Shown: piece by piece, positions 6,637 through 14,189 of the stretch | How the letters are laid out: each line of letters begins with the position of its first letter | How positions within the stretch are numbered: position 1 is the stretch's first letter | Assembly: GCA_934229535.1 (NCBI GenBank) | Contig: CAKQDS010000029.1 | Span: forward strand, 1 to 22,769 | Origin: an uncultured Anaeroplasmataceae bacterium | GTDB taxonomy: Bacteria; Bacillota_I; Bacilli_A; Acholeplasmatales; Anaeroplasmataceae | DNA: 22,769 nucleotides | Direction: 5' to 3' | Program-made: the position numbers and the translations under genes | Notes under the pieces: generated by a model | Told to the model about the DNA's origin: nothing | Databases searched by the model: none | The model's input: only the letters and a program-made list of their open reading frames with translations

Positions 6637-7155
6637 TTACCCCAAAATCTCTTCAACAGTCTTGCCACGACGAGCAGCTACTGTCTCAACAGTTTGTAAT
6701 TTAGTTAATCCATCAATTGTTGCTCTAATAACATTGATTGGAGTTGCTGATCCTAAAGACTTAGATAGGATATCAGTGATACCTGCTAATTCTACAACTG
6801 CACGAACTGGACCACCAGCAATAACTCCGGTACCAGCACTAGCAGGACGTAGAACTACTCTACCTGCGCCATACACACCAGTTACTTCATGAGGAATAGT
6901 TGAATTAACTGTTGCAACATAGACCATATTTTTCTTTGCATTTTCGATGGCCTTCTTTATTGCATCTGGTACCTCAGTTGCCTTACCAGTACCAAAGCCT
7001 ACGTTACCTTTTCTGTCGCCAATTACAACAACAGCTGCAAAACGGAAACGTCTACCACCCTTAACAACCTTCGTTACACGGTTGATTGTTACAACACGCT
7101 CTTCGAATTCTGGTTGTTCTACTTCTTCATTACGTTGATCACGATTATTAGCCAT
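6637..7155 (-). CDS. rpsE: 30S ribosomal protein S5
   Basis: S5 lies at the mRNA entry channel of the 30S subunit and affects decoding accuracy. The product is 172 residues (usual 166), with a short acidic N-terminal extension rich in Glu and Asn. The double-stranded-RNA-binding-like domain begins ERVVTINRVTKVVKGGRRF, followed by AVVVIGDRKGNVGFGTGKA. The C-terminal domain contains GVYGAGRVVLRPASAGTGVIAGG. It sits between rplR and rpmD in canonical order, with a GGAGG site before the ATG at 7155. Confidence 0.97.
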   Translation of the reverse strand: MANNRDQRNEEVEQPEFEERVVTINRVTKVVKGGRRFRFAAVVVIGDRKGNVGFGTGKATEVPDAIKKAIENAKKNMVYVATVNSTIPHEVTGVYGAGRVVLRPASAGTGVIAGGPVRAVVELAGITDILSKSLGSATPINVIRATIDGLTKLQTVETVAARRGKTVEEILG

Positions 7156-7171
7156 AGTAATGAGTCCTCCT

Positions 7172-7534
7172 TTAGAATTCTAAGCCGGCTGCACGAGCTG
7201 CTTCAGCTAATGCCTTAACACGGCCATGATATAAATAACCACCACGGTCGAAAACTACGCTCTTTATATTTAAAGCTAAAGCGCGTTTTGCAATTGCATC
7301 ACCAACAACAGTTGCTGCTTCAACATTGCTTCCGCAAGCGATATTTAATTCTTTTTCAAGTGATGAAGCACTACATAAAGTAGTTCCATTTTCATCATCA
7401 ATAATTTGTGCATAAATTTGCTTGTTAGAACGGAAAACATTTAAACGTGGTCTAGAAGGAGTTCCTACAACAGTTTGACGGATACGTAAATGTCTCTTTT
7501 GACGACTAACATTTTTAGATACTTGATTAATCAT
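7172..7534 (-). CDS. rplR: 50S ribosomal protein L18
   Basis: L18 binds 5S rRNA, together with L5, and docks it onto the 50S subunit. The length of 120 residues is the same as B. subtilis. The basic N-terminus (RQKRHLRIRQTVVGTPSRPRL, about 10-30) and the segment VFDRGGYLYHGRVKALAEAAR near the end are diagnostic. It follows rplF after 20 bp with a GAAGGGAG ribosome-binding site. Confidence 0.97.
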   Translation of the reverse strand: MINQVSKNVSRQKRHLRIRQTVVGTPSRPRLNVFRSNKQIYAQIIDDENGTTLCSASSLEKELNIACGSNVEAATVVGDAIAKRALALNIKSVVFDRGGYLYHGRVKALAEAARAAGLEF

Positions 7535-7554
7535 ATTTTAGTACTCCCTTCCTA

Positions 7555-8097
7555 CTACTTTTTAGCAGTTTTTCCTTCCTTACGACGTACATGCTCATCG
7601 CTATAACGAATACCTTTTCCTAGATAAGGCTCAGGCTTACGTGTCTCACGAATCACTGCCGCAAATTGTCCTACTGCTTGTTTATCAGTTCCTGAGATAA
7701 TTATAATTGTATTTTTAGGTAATTCAACTGTAATTCCAGCAGGAACCTCTAGCTCAACAGGATGAGAATAACCAGCAGATAATACAAGCTTCTTACCTTG
7801 TAAAGCTGCACGGTAACCAACACCCTCGATTTCTAATTGTTTCTTAAATCCTTCAGATACACCAACAATCATATTATGAAGCACAGCACGAGTAGTACCA
7901 TGTAACATCTTAGTTTGCTTGTCATCATTAGGACGTTTTACAACACAAGTTGATCCCTCAACTTCAATTGTCATTTCGTGATTGAATTTGAAGCTTAGCT
8001 CTCCTTTAGGGCCCTTAACTGTTACAAAATTATCTTCTGCAACGTTAACACTAACACCTGCAGGTATTGCTATATGCTTATTACCAATACGAGACAT
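7555..8097 (-). CDS. rplF: 50S ribosomal protein L6
   Basis: L6 has two similar domains and lies near the sarcin-ricin loop and the factor-binding stalk base. The product is 180 residues (usual 179). It starts MSRIGNKHIAIPAGV with VTVKGPKGELS following, and its second domain ends with the family signature RKPEPYLGKGIRYSDEHVRRKEGKTAKK. A strong AGGAGG site precedes the ATG at 8097, 28 bp after the rpsH stop. Confidence 0.97.
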   Translation of the reverse strand: MSRIGNKHIAIPAGVSVNVAEDNFVTVKGPKGELSFKFNHEMTIEVEGSTCVVKRPNDDKQTKMLHGTTRAVLHNMIVGVSEGFKKQLEIEGVGYRAALQGKKLVLSAGYSHPVELEVPAGITVELPKNTIIIISGTDKQAVGQFAAVIRETRKPEPYLGKGIRYSDEHVRRKEGKTAKK

Positions 8098-8125
8098 TTA
8101 AAACACCTCCTGTAAATTTTATAAA

Positions 8126-8515
8126 TTACCAAATATATGCTAATACTTCTCCACCAATGTTTAACTTACGAGCTGCTTTATCAGTCATAACACCTTGGGA
8201 AGTAGAGATAACAGCTATTCCTAAACCATTTAAAACCTTAGGAAGCTTCTCTGCATTTGCATAAACTCTTAAACCAGGCTTACTTACTCTCTTTAAGCCT
8301 TTGATAACAGCTTCATTATTAGCTGTATATTTTAAAACGATCTTAGTAACGCTCTTTAAATCAGCGCTAACAGTATAATCAACGATGAATCCTTCATTCT
8401 TTAAAACCTCAAGAATAGCTGTTTTTAAAGAAGATGTAGGAAGTTCAACTGTTTCATGATGCATCTTGCTAGCATTTCTAATGCGAGTTAGCATATCTGC
8501 AATTGGATCTGTCAT
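8126..8515 (-). CDS. rpsH: 30S ribosomal protein S8
   Basis: S8 is a primary 16S rRNA-binding protein of the central domain; in E. coli it is also the repressor of the spc operon. The product is 129 residues (usual 132). The N-terminus MTDPIADMLTRIRNA is characteristic, and the C-terminal half contains the STSQGVMTDKAARKLNIGGEVLAYIW block that holds the RNA-binding residues. Its final Trp is TGG, consistent with the standard code. GGAGG precedes the ATG at 8515. Confidence 0.97.
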   Translation of the reverse strand: MTDPIADMLTRIRNASKMHHETVELPTSSLKTAILEVLKNEGFIVDYTVSADLKSVTKIVLKYTANNEAVIKGLKRVSKPGLRVYANAEKLPKVLNGLGIAVISTSQGVMTDKAARKLNIGGEVLAYIW

Positions 8516-8554
8516 ATGTTTCTTCCTCCTTCCATTACTTGGAAAAAAATTTTA

Positions 8555-8740
8555 TTACCAGCTAGCTTTTTTAACGCCTGGAATTTGTCCCTTATAAGCT
8601 AAATCACGGAAACAAAGACGGCATAACTTAAACTTAGCCATTACAGCATGTGGACGACCACAACGCTCACAACGTGTATATTCACGTGAGCTATATTTTT
8701 GCTTTCTATGATTTTTAACAATCATTGATGTTTTTGCCAT
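8555..8740 (-). CDS. rpsZ: 30S ribosomal protein S14, zinc type (type Z)
   Basis: This 61-residue S14 is the short zinc-binding form found in the spc operon of Bacillota (also labelled rpsN). C24, C27, C40 and C43 (CERC and CRLC) form the zinc ribbon. S14 sits in the 30S head near the A site. It starts MAKTSMIVKNHRKQKYSSREY and ends GVKKASW, as in B. subtilis. The ribosome-binding site before the ATG at 8740 is an AAAGGAAA-type site, weaker than its neighbours'. Confidence 0.97.
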   Translation of the reverse strand: MAKTSMIVKNHRKQKYSSREYTRCERCGRPHAVMAKFKLCRLCFRDLAYKGQIPGVKKASW

Positions 8741-8755
8741 AGTTCGATTTCCTTT

Positions 8756-9292
8756 CTACTTTCTAAAAGGCATACCCATTAATTGTAATAAGGCACGTCC
8801 CTCTTCATCACTTTGAGCAGTTGTAACAATAACGATATCCATACCGCGAACCTTCTTAACCTTATCAAAGTTAATTTCAGGGAAAATTAATTGTTCCTTA
8901 ATACCCAAAGTATAGTTACCACGGCCATCAAGTGCAGTATTAACACCATGGAAATCACGTACACGAGGTAGTGCAACTGATACAAGCTTATCGAAGAATT
9001 CATACATATGCTCTCCTCTTAAAGTAACCTTGCATCCAATAGGCATACCTTCACGTAATTTGAAGTTTGCAATTGATTTCTTAGCTCTAGTAACTACTGG
9101 CTTTTGGCCTGCAATTAATGTTAATTCTTCAATAGCATCATCTAAAACCTTAGAGTTTGCAACAGCATCTCCACATCCCATATTGATAACGATCTTATCT
9201 AATCTAGGAAGTTGCATTGAAGAAGAATAATTGAATTTCTTTTGTAATTCTGCCTTTACAGAAGTTTGATATTTTTCTTGTAAACGATTCAT
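8756..9292 (-). CDS. rplE: 50S ribosomal protein L5
   Basis: L5 binds 5S rRNA and reaches the P-site tRNA elbow from the central protuberance. The product is 178 residues (usual 179). It contains LPRLDKIVINMGCGDA, the TRAKKSIANFKLREGMPIGCKVTLRG block and the end EGRALLQLMGMPFRK, all diagnostic. The ATG at 9292 follows a GAGGAG site. The position between rplX and rpsZ is canonical. Confidence 0.97.
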   Translation of the reverse strand: MNRLQEKYQTSVKAELQKKFNYSSSMQLPRLDKIVINMGCGDAVANSKVLDDAIEELTLIAGQKPVVTRAKKSIANFKLREGMPIGCKVTLRGEHMYEFFDKLVSVALPRVRDFHGVNTALDGRGNYTLGIKEQLIFPEINFDKVKKVRGMDIVIVTTAQSDEEGRALLQLMGMPFRK

Positions 9293-9314
9293 TTTTTATC
9301 TCCTCTTCCGTAAA

Positions 9315-9668
9315 TTATTTAAATTCATAGTTAGATTTCTTAGAAACTCTAACCTTACTAGTTTTTCCATCTTTACCAGTAACAACCTTAACACTAACAC
9401 GTGTAGGTTGATTCTTAGTTGGGTCTAATAGCATAACGTTACTTGCATCAATTGGAGCCTCAATCTCGATAATGCTTCCAGTTTGATTCATTTGAGTTGG
9501 CTTTTGATGCTTTTTAACCTTATTTACGCCCTCAACTAAAACTTTATTTGTTTTTGGATAAACAGCAATAATCTTTCCAGTTGTAGGAACCTTATTACCT
9601 TTTTTATCAACAGTATACTTATCTTTACCTGCAATAACTACTACAGTATCTCCAGTTTTTAATTGCAT
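9315..9668 (-). CDS. rplX: 50S ribosomal protein L24, with a loop insertion
   Basis: L24 initiates 50S assembly by binding 23S rRNA, and its loop lies near the tunnel exit. The product is 117 residues, about 14 more than the 103 of B. subtilis. The KOW motif is visible at the N-terminus (KTGDTVVVIAGKDK), but the loop normally reading GKDKGKxGKV is expanded here to GKDKYTVDKKGNKVPTTGKI, an insertion of about ten residues. The rest (VLVEGVNKVKKHQKPTQ and EAPIDASNVMLLDP) is typical. An AAGGAGG site precedes the ATG at 9668. Confidence 0.96.
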   Translation of the reverse strand: MQLKTGDTVVVIAGKDKYTVDKKGNKVPTTGKIIAVYPKTNKVLVEGVNKVKKHQKPTQMNQTGSIIEIEAPIDASNVMLLDPTKNQPTRVSVKVVTGKDGKTSKVRVSKKSNYEFK

Positions 9669-9680
9669 ATGCGCACCTCC

Positions 9681-10049
9681 TTATAGTACTTCGGGAGCTA
9701 AAGAAACAATTTTCATGAAATTCTTATCACGTAATTCTCTAGCTACTGGTCCGAAAATACGAGTTCCACGTGGGGTTAAATCGTCACGGATAATTACAGC
9801 TGCGTTCTCATCAAACTTAATGTATGAACCATCTGCTCTATGAACACCATATTTAGAACGAACGATAACGGCTTTTACAACGTCACCCTTCTTAACTGTT
9901 CCATTTGGAGCAGCATCCTTAACAGAACAAACAACGATATCACCAACGTTAGCATATCTATGTAATGCCCCACCTAAAATTTTAATTATTAATAACTCAC
10001 GTGCTCCACTATTATCAGCAACCGCAAGTCTTGTCTCTTGTTGAACCAT
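9681..10049 (-). CDS. rplN: 50S ribosomal protein L14
   Basis: L14 sits at the subunit interface and forms bridges with 16S rRNA. The open frame begins six codons upstream, but AAAGGAGGT precedes the ATG at 10049, and the resulting 122-residue product starting MVQQETRLAVADNSGAREL has exactly the usual length. The family signature segment GDIVVCSVKDAAPNGTVKKG (about 29-48) is present. The upstream extension would place the ribosome-binding site inside the gene, so I rejected it. Confidence 0.97.
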   Translation of the reverse strand: MVQQETRLAVADNSGARELLIIKILGGALHRYANVGDIVVCSVKDAAPNGTVKKGDVVKAVIVRSKYGVHRADGSYIKFDENAAVIIRDDLTPRGTRIFGPVARELRDKNFMKIVSLAPEVL

Positions 10050-10080
10050 GAGAGTACCTCCTTTCAAGAACTAATAAATA

Positions 10081-10341
10081 TTAAACTGACTCTTTTGTCT
10101 TAACCACTTCAACTAAACGATAGCTAACAGTTTTAGCTAGTGGTCTTGTTTCCATGAATTTTACAACGTCGCCTACTTTAGCAACATTTTGCTCATCATG
10201 AACATGAAATTTACTAGATTTCTTAACACGCTTCTTGTATAATCTATGTACACCAAAAGTATCAACAGACACAACGATTGTTTTATCCATTTTATCAGAA
10301 ACTACAGTTCCTGTAAAAGTTTTACGACTATTACGTTCCAT
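10081..10341 (-). CDS. rpsQ: 30S ribosomal protein S17
   Basis: S17 is an OB-fold 16S rRNA-binding protein needed early in 30S assembly. The product is 86 residues (usual 87). It begins MERNSRKTFTGTVVSDKMDKTIVV and contains the GDVVKFMETRPLAKTVSYRLVEVV block that is diagnostic of the family. It follows rpmC after ten bases with an AAGGAGG site overlapping the end of rpmC. Confidence 0.97.
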   Translation of the reverse strand: MERNSRKTFTGTVVSDKMDKTIVVSVDTFGVHRLYKKRVKKSSKFHVHDEQNVAKVGDVVKFMETRPLAKTVSYRLVEVVKTKESV

Positions 10342-10351
10342 GTTGTCCTCC

Positions 10352-10555
10352 TTATTCTGCTCTCTTTGTAGACATTTCAGTTAAAACTGTCTTTAGTCTA
10401 GCGATAGTTTTTCTGATTTCACGCATACGAGCAGGTTTTTCTACATTACCAAGAGCAGCTTGAAACTTTAGATTAAATAATTCTTCTTTTAAATCAGCGA
10501 TTTTTGCATTGATTTGTTCTTCGCTCATTGATCGAATTTCTTTAGCTTTCATCAT
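10352..10555 (-). CDS. rpmC: 50S ribosomal protein L29
   Basis: L29 is a small helical protein beside L23 at the tunnel exit. The product is 67 residues (usual 66). The helical hairpin is clear: AKEIRSMSEEQINAKIADLKEELFNLKFQ, then the diagnostic ARMREIRKTIARLKT. The start lies inside the end of rplP, where the sequence ATGATGA carries two possible ATG codons (10555 or 10552) and the rplP TGA stop, a four-base overlap implying translational coupling. Which ATG is used cannot be decided from sequence. Confidence 0.95.
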   Translation of the reverse strand: MMKAKEIRSMSEEQINAKIADLKEELFNLKFQAALGNVEKPARMREIRKTIARLKTVLTEMSTKRAE

Positions 10556-10974
10556 TGCTCGTCACCTACTTTTTTAACAATTTTAGTTTTGATTGGTAAT
10601 TTATGAGAAGCAAGTCTTAAAGCCTCGCGAGCAACCTCTTCAGATACGCCACCAACTTCAAATAAAATTAAATTTTCTTTAACTACAGCAACCCAAGTTT
10701 CTGGTGAACCTTTACCAGATCCCATACGTACCTCTAGAGGCTTTTTAGTCTTAGCTAAGTGTGGGAATACTTTAATCCAAACTTGACCTTCACGGTTCAT
10801 TTGTCTTGTAATAGCAATACGAGCTGCTTCAATTTGGCGGTTAGTTAACCAACAACCCTCAAGGGCCTTTAGTCCATATTCACCAAATGCTAATTCAGTA
10901 CCGCCTTTTGCTAATCTATCCTTATAGTATACACGATGAGGACGACGGTATTTCACTCTTTTAGGCATTAACAT
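10552..10974 (-). CDS. rplP: 50S ribosomal protein L16
   Basis: L16 lies near the A-site tRNA and the peptidyl-transferase centre. The product is 140 residues (usual 144). It begins MLMPKRVKYRRPHR and contains RQIEAARIAITR and MGSGKGSPETWVAVV, all diagnostic. Its ribosome-binding site, AAAGGAGGT, is located inside the last codons of rpsC, and its ATG is two bases after that stop. It ends in TGA, overlapping rpmC. Confidence 0.97.
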   Translation of the reverse strand: MLMPKRVKYRRPHRVYYKDRLAKGGTELAFGEYGLKALEGCWLTNRQIEAARIAITRQMNREGQVWIKVFPHLAKTKKPLEVRMGSGKGSPETWVAVVKENLILFEVGGVSEEVAREALRLASHKLPIKTKIVKKVGDEQ

Positions 10975-10976
10975 AA

Positions 10977-11735
10977 TTATTTACCTCCTTTAGAGCTTTG
11001 GTTGTTTTCTTTCTTGCCTGCTTTATTGAATTTTCCTTCAGGCTTTCCTTCTGGTCTAGGACGACGTTGAGGACGATCAACAGGACGAACCTTCATTTCA
11101 AGGATTTCACCCTTATAAATCCATACCTTAACACCTAGCTTACCATAAGTTGTATGTGCCTCAGCTACAGCATAGTCGATATCAGCACGAAGAGTTGTTA
11201 GAGGAACTTGACCCTCATTATAACCTTCGCTACGAGCCATTTCAGCTCCACCAAGACGTCCAGAAATTAATGTCTTAGCTCCCTTTGCTCCAGCCTTTAA
11301 AGCTCTTTGAATAGCAACCTTTTGAACACGACGGAAAGATGCACGTGCCTCAAGTTGCTCTGCAATTGATTTTGCAACTAATGTAGCATCAAGTTCAGGT
11401 TTCTTGATTTCTACTACATTCATTATAATTTCTCTTTTAGTAATGAAGCTTAATTCTTTAACTACTGCGTTTTTAGTTTCAGCTTCACGGCCAATTACAG
11501 TACCTGGCTTACCAGTATAAACTGTAACTTTTACCTTGTCATTCTTTGAACCCTTTAAACGTTCAATAACGATACGAGATAATGCAGCCTTCTTATATAC
11601 ATTTTCAAGATACTCACGGATTTTAATGTCTTCTAATAATAAATTAGCAACATTAGCCTTATCAGCATACCAAGCAGCATCCCAATCACGGTTGATACCA
11701 ACACGTAATCCAACTGGACTAACTTTTTGACCCAT
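10977..11735 (-). CDS. rpsC: 30S ribosomal protein S3, with a basic C-terminal extension
   Basis: S3 lines the mRNA entry channel and contributes to helicase activity on mRNA. The product is 252 residues, about 34 longer than the 218 of B. subtilis. The start MGQKVSPVGLRVGI and the KH domain with GKPGTVIGREAETK (about 77-90) are typical, as is SGRLGGAEMARSEGYNEGQVPL. The excess is a low-complexity tail rich in Lys, Arg, Pro, Gly, Asn and Gln after about residue 215. Its final Gly-Gly-Lys codons encode the ribosome-binding site of rplP. Confidence 0.97.
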   Translation of the reverse strand: MGQKVSPVGLRVGINRDWDAAWYADKANVANLLLEDIKIREYLENVYKKAALSRIVIERLKGSKNDKVKVTVYTGKPGTVIGREAETKNAVVKELSFITKREIIMNVVEIKKPELDATLVAKSIAEQLEARASFRRVQKVAIQRALKAGAKGAKTLISGRLGGAEMARSEGYNEGQVPLTTLRADIDYAVAEAHTTYGKLGVKVWIYKGEILEMKVRPVDRPQRRPRPEGKPEGKFNKAGKKENNQSSKGGK

Positions 11736-11746
11736 GGTTTCTCCTC

Positions 11747-12088
11747 CTACTTACTTTCTTTCTCAGCGACAACTACAGTGATATTACAAGTTCTCTTTGT
11801 AATTACATCACCACGACCTTTAGCACGAGGGAACATTCTCTTCATACGAATTCCATCAGTAACATAGCAAGTCTTTACGTATAAATCGCTTTGATTCATA
11901 TTATGATTATGCTCTGCATTAGCACATGCAGACTTTAATACTTTAACTACTGCTTCACAAGCTCTTTTGTTTGTTAAGTTTAAAATTGCGTAAGCTTCAT
12001 TAACATCCTTGCCGCGAATTGAATCAACAACAAGGCGAGCTTTACGAGGAGTCATGCGAACAGTATTTGCAATTGCTTTAGCTTCCAT
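11747..12088 (-). CDS. rplV: 50S ribosomal protein L22
   Basis: L22 lines the exit tunnel with a long beta hairpin that, with L4, forms the constriction where macrolide-resistance changes occur. The 113-residue length matches B. subtilis. MTPRKARLVVDSIRGKDVNEA is the diagnostic N-terminal block; the hairpin region includes GIRMKRMFPRAKGRGDVITKRT. The ATG at 12088 follows an AGGAGG site, 17 bp after the rpsS stop. Confidence 0.97.
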   Translation of the reverse strand: MEAKAIANTVRMTPRKARLVVDSIRGKDVNEAYAILNLTNKRACEAVVKVLKSACANAEHNHNMNQSDLYVKTCYVTDGIRMKRMFPRAKGRGDVITKRTCNITVVVAEKESK

Positions 12089-12105
12089 TGTTTATTTTCC
12101 TCCTC

Positions 12106-12378
12106 TTACTTCGCTTTCTTATCAGCGTCATGTCCATGATAAGTTCTAGTTGGAGCGAATTCTCCTAATTTATGACCTACCATGTCTTCTGTTATATATA
12201 CAGCAACATGCTCACGACCATTATATACTCCTAGTGTATGACCTACAAATGAAGGGAATATAGTTGATCTACGAGACCATGTTTGAATTACTTTATTTTC
12301 ACCAGCGGCATTTTGTGCTTCAATTTTCTTTAATAATGATTCATCACAAAATGGTCCTTTTTTTACTGAACGAGCCAC
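12106..12378 (-). CDS. rpsS: 30S ribosomal protein S19
   Basis: S19 sits in the 30S head and forms a complex with S13. I place the start at the GTG at 12378: AAGGAGGAA lies seven bases before it, and translation from there gives MARSVKKGPFCDESL, the family start, with 90 residues (usual 92). A TTG further upstream in frame would put the ribosome-binding site inside the gene. VIQTWSRRSTIFPSFVGHT and GHKLGEFAPTRTYHGH are diagnostic. The GTG start is the only non-ATG start in the superoperon. Confidence 0.97.
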   Translation of the reverse strand: MARSVKKGPFCDESLLKKIEAQNAAGENKVIQTWSRRSTIFPSFVGHTLGVYNGREHVAVYITEDMVGHKLGEFAPTRTYHGHDADKKAK

Positions 12379-12400
12379 AGTGTTTCCTCCTTCCAACTAA

Positions 12401-13234
12401 TTATTTATCGTTTCTTCTACGAACGATTAATTTGCTAGAAGCCTTCTTACTCTTACGAGTCTTTAAGCCTAAAGCTGGTTTACCCCAAGGTGTAACTGGG
12501 TTAGCTCTACCAATAGGAGCCTTACCTTCACCACCACCATGTGGGTGATCATTAGGGTTCATAACTGAACCACGAACTTCTGGACGTAAGCCCATATGAC
12601 GAGCACGTCCTGCCTTACCGATACGAACTAATTCATGAGATTCATTACCAACAACACCAATTGTTGCTTTACAAGTACTTAAAATCTTACGAACTTCTCC
12701 ACTTTGTAATCTAACTAAAACGTAATTTTCCTCACGTCCTAGAATTTGAGCAGATGTACCAGCACTACGAACTAATTGTCCACCCTTGCCAGGATGTAAT
12801 TCAATATTATGAATTAAGCTACCAACTGGGATTAAACGAATTGGAAGTGCATTTCCTGTCTTGAAATCATTTGTTTCGCCAGAAATAATTGTTTGACCAA
12901 CTTCTAATCCTTTAGGTGCTAGAATATATCTCTTTTCACCATCAGCATAAACAACTAATGCGATGTTTGCGCTACGATTTGGATCATATTCAATAGTAGC
13001 AACCTTAGCAGGAATACCATCCTTATTTCTCTTGAAATCAATGATACGATATTTTTGCTTTACTCCGCCACCTTGATGACGAACTGTAATTCTACCTGTG
13101 TTATTACGGCCTGCATTCTTGTGTAGAGGTGCTAATAATGATTTCTCAGGAGTATCAGTTGTAATTTCTTCAAATGTAGAAACACTCATGTTTCTATGTC
13201 CATTAGATGTTGGTTTATAATATCTAATTGCCAT
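12401..13234 (-). CDS. rplB: 50S ribosomal protein L2
   Basis: L2 is a highly conserved protein needed for subunit association and peptidyl-transferase activity. The 277-residue length is identical to B. subtilis. MAIRYYKPTSNGHRNMSV, RNNTGRITVRHQGGG and the C-terminal block with NPNDHPHGGGEGKAPIGR and TPWGKPALG, which approaches the catalytic centre, are all present. A GGAGG site precedes the ATG at 13234. Confidence 0.98.
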   Translation of the reverse strand: MAIRYYKPTSNGHRNMSVSTFEEITTDTPEKSLLAPLHKNAGRNNTGRITVRHQGGGVKQKYRIIDFKRNKDGIPAKVATIEYDPNRSANIALVVYADGEKRYILAPKGLEVGQTIISGETNDFKTGNALPIRLIPVGSLIHNIELHPGKGGQLVRSAGTSAQILGREENYVLVRLQSGEVRKILSTCKATIGVVGNESHELVRIGKAGRARHMGLRPEVRGSVMNPNDHPHGGGEGKAPIGRANPVTPWGKPALGLKTRKSKKASSKLIVRRRNDK

Positions 13235-13252
13235 TTTATTTTCCTCCTATAA

Positions 13253-13540
13253 TTAAATTTCGAATGCTTCAATCTTGTTATCCTTAGCAAGCTTACAAAT
13301 AGCCTTCTTATAAGCTTGAGTATAGCCTTCATGTTGACCAACTCTCTTATGCTTTGGATGAACAGTGATTGTAGATACTGACATAACCTTAACCTTAAAA
13401 ATTGTCTCTACAGCATTTTTAATTTCGATTTTATTAGCATCTAATGCAACCTTAAATGTATATTTGTTATAATTTTCCTTTAACTTATTAGTCTTTTCAG
13501 TAATGATTGGACCCTTAATAATATCATAAACATTCTTCAT
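13253..13540 (-). CDS. rplW: 50S ribosomal protein L23
   Basis: L23 sits at the tunnel exit and is the docking point for trigger factor and SRP. The 95-residue length equals B. subtilis. It contains IIKGPIITEKTNKLKE near the start and IEIKNAVETIFKVKVMSVST in the middle, the standard family blocks. Its ATG lies one base after the rplD stop, and its ribosome-binding site, GGAGG, is inside rplD, so translation is coupled. Confidence 0.97.
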   Translation of the reverse strand: MKNVYDIIKGPIITEKTNKLKENYNKYTFKVALDANKIEIKNAVETIFKVKVMSVSTITVHPKHKRVGQHEGYTQAYKKAICKLAKDNKIEAFEI

Positions 13541-13541
13541 A

Positions 13542-14171
13542 TTACTTCAAAGCCTCCTCATAATACTTTATTGCAGCTTCAGTAACTACAACCTTGTCAT
13601 AACATAAAATGTCATAAACAGAAGCACTGTTAGCTGTTAGAACAATAGTTCCAGAAACATTTGCAGATGATAATACTAAATCAGGAGTGAATTCCTCAAC
13701 AGTACAAATCATTAAAGTCTTTCCCTCTGCATTAATATTATTTAAGAATTGAATGAAATTCTTAGTTTTAATTTCTTCAAATTTTACAGAATCAACTGCA
13801 ATTAATTTACCATTTTGTACTTTATATGATAAAGCTGATTTTAAACCTAATCTCTTTACCTTCTTATTAAGCTTAAATGCATAGCTTCTTGGAGTTGGTC
13901 CAAATACGGTACCACCACCACGCCATTGAGGAGCACGAATACTACCTTGACGAGCACGTCCTGTACCCTTTTGCTTCCAAGGCTTACGACCTCCACCAGA
14001 AATCTCACTACGACCCTTAGTGTCGTGAGTTCCTTGACGCATAGCAGCTCTTTGAGCATTTACTACATCATAAATAACTTGACGGTTAGGTTCAATTCCG
14101 AAGACAGTCTCTTCAAGTACACAATCTTTAACCTTGTCTCCAGCTTGATTTAATAATGCGATAGTTGGCAT
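13542..14171 (-). CDS. rplD: 50S ribosomal protein L4
   Basis: L4 contacts the tunnel constriction through an extended loop; in E. coli it also represses the S10 operon. The product is 209 residues (usual 207). The tunnel loop is recognisable as GRSEISGGGRKPWKQKGTGRARQGS, followed by PQWRGGGTVFGPTPRSY. The C-terminal half is less conserved. Because the S10 leader upstream is structured, L4 is one candidate regulator of this operon by analogy only; L4 control has not been shown in this lineage. Confidence 0.97.
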   Translation of the reverse strand: MPTIALLNQAGDKVKDCVLEETVFGIEPNRQVIYDVVNAQRAAMRQGTHDTKGRSEISGGGRKPWKQKGTGRARQGSIRAPQWRGGGTVFGPTPRSYAFKLNKKVKRLGLKSALSYKVQNGKLIAVDSVKFEEIKTKNFIQFLNNINAEGKTLMICTVEEFTPDLVLSSANVSGTIVLTANSASVYDILCYDKVVVTEAAIKYYEEALK

Positions 14172-14189
14172 AATAAATCTCCTTTCCTA

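Noticed and set aside
10552..10554. TGA as a tryptophan codon (Mollicutes code)
   Set aside because: rplP ends at this TGA with the normal L16 length, the 15384-15929 gene also ends in TGA, and Trp is written TGG in conserved positions such as the end of rpsH.
13856..14059. A 67-codon minus-strand frame inside rplD
   Set aside because: It lies in another frame of the conserved L4 tunnel-loop region, with a Val/Leu-rich translation and no ribosome-binding site.
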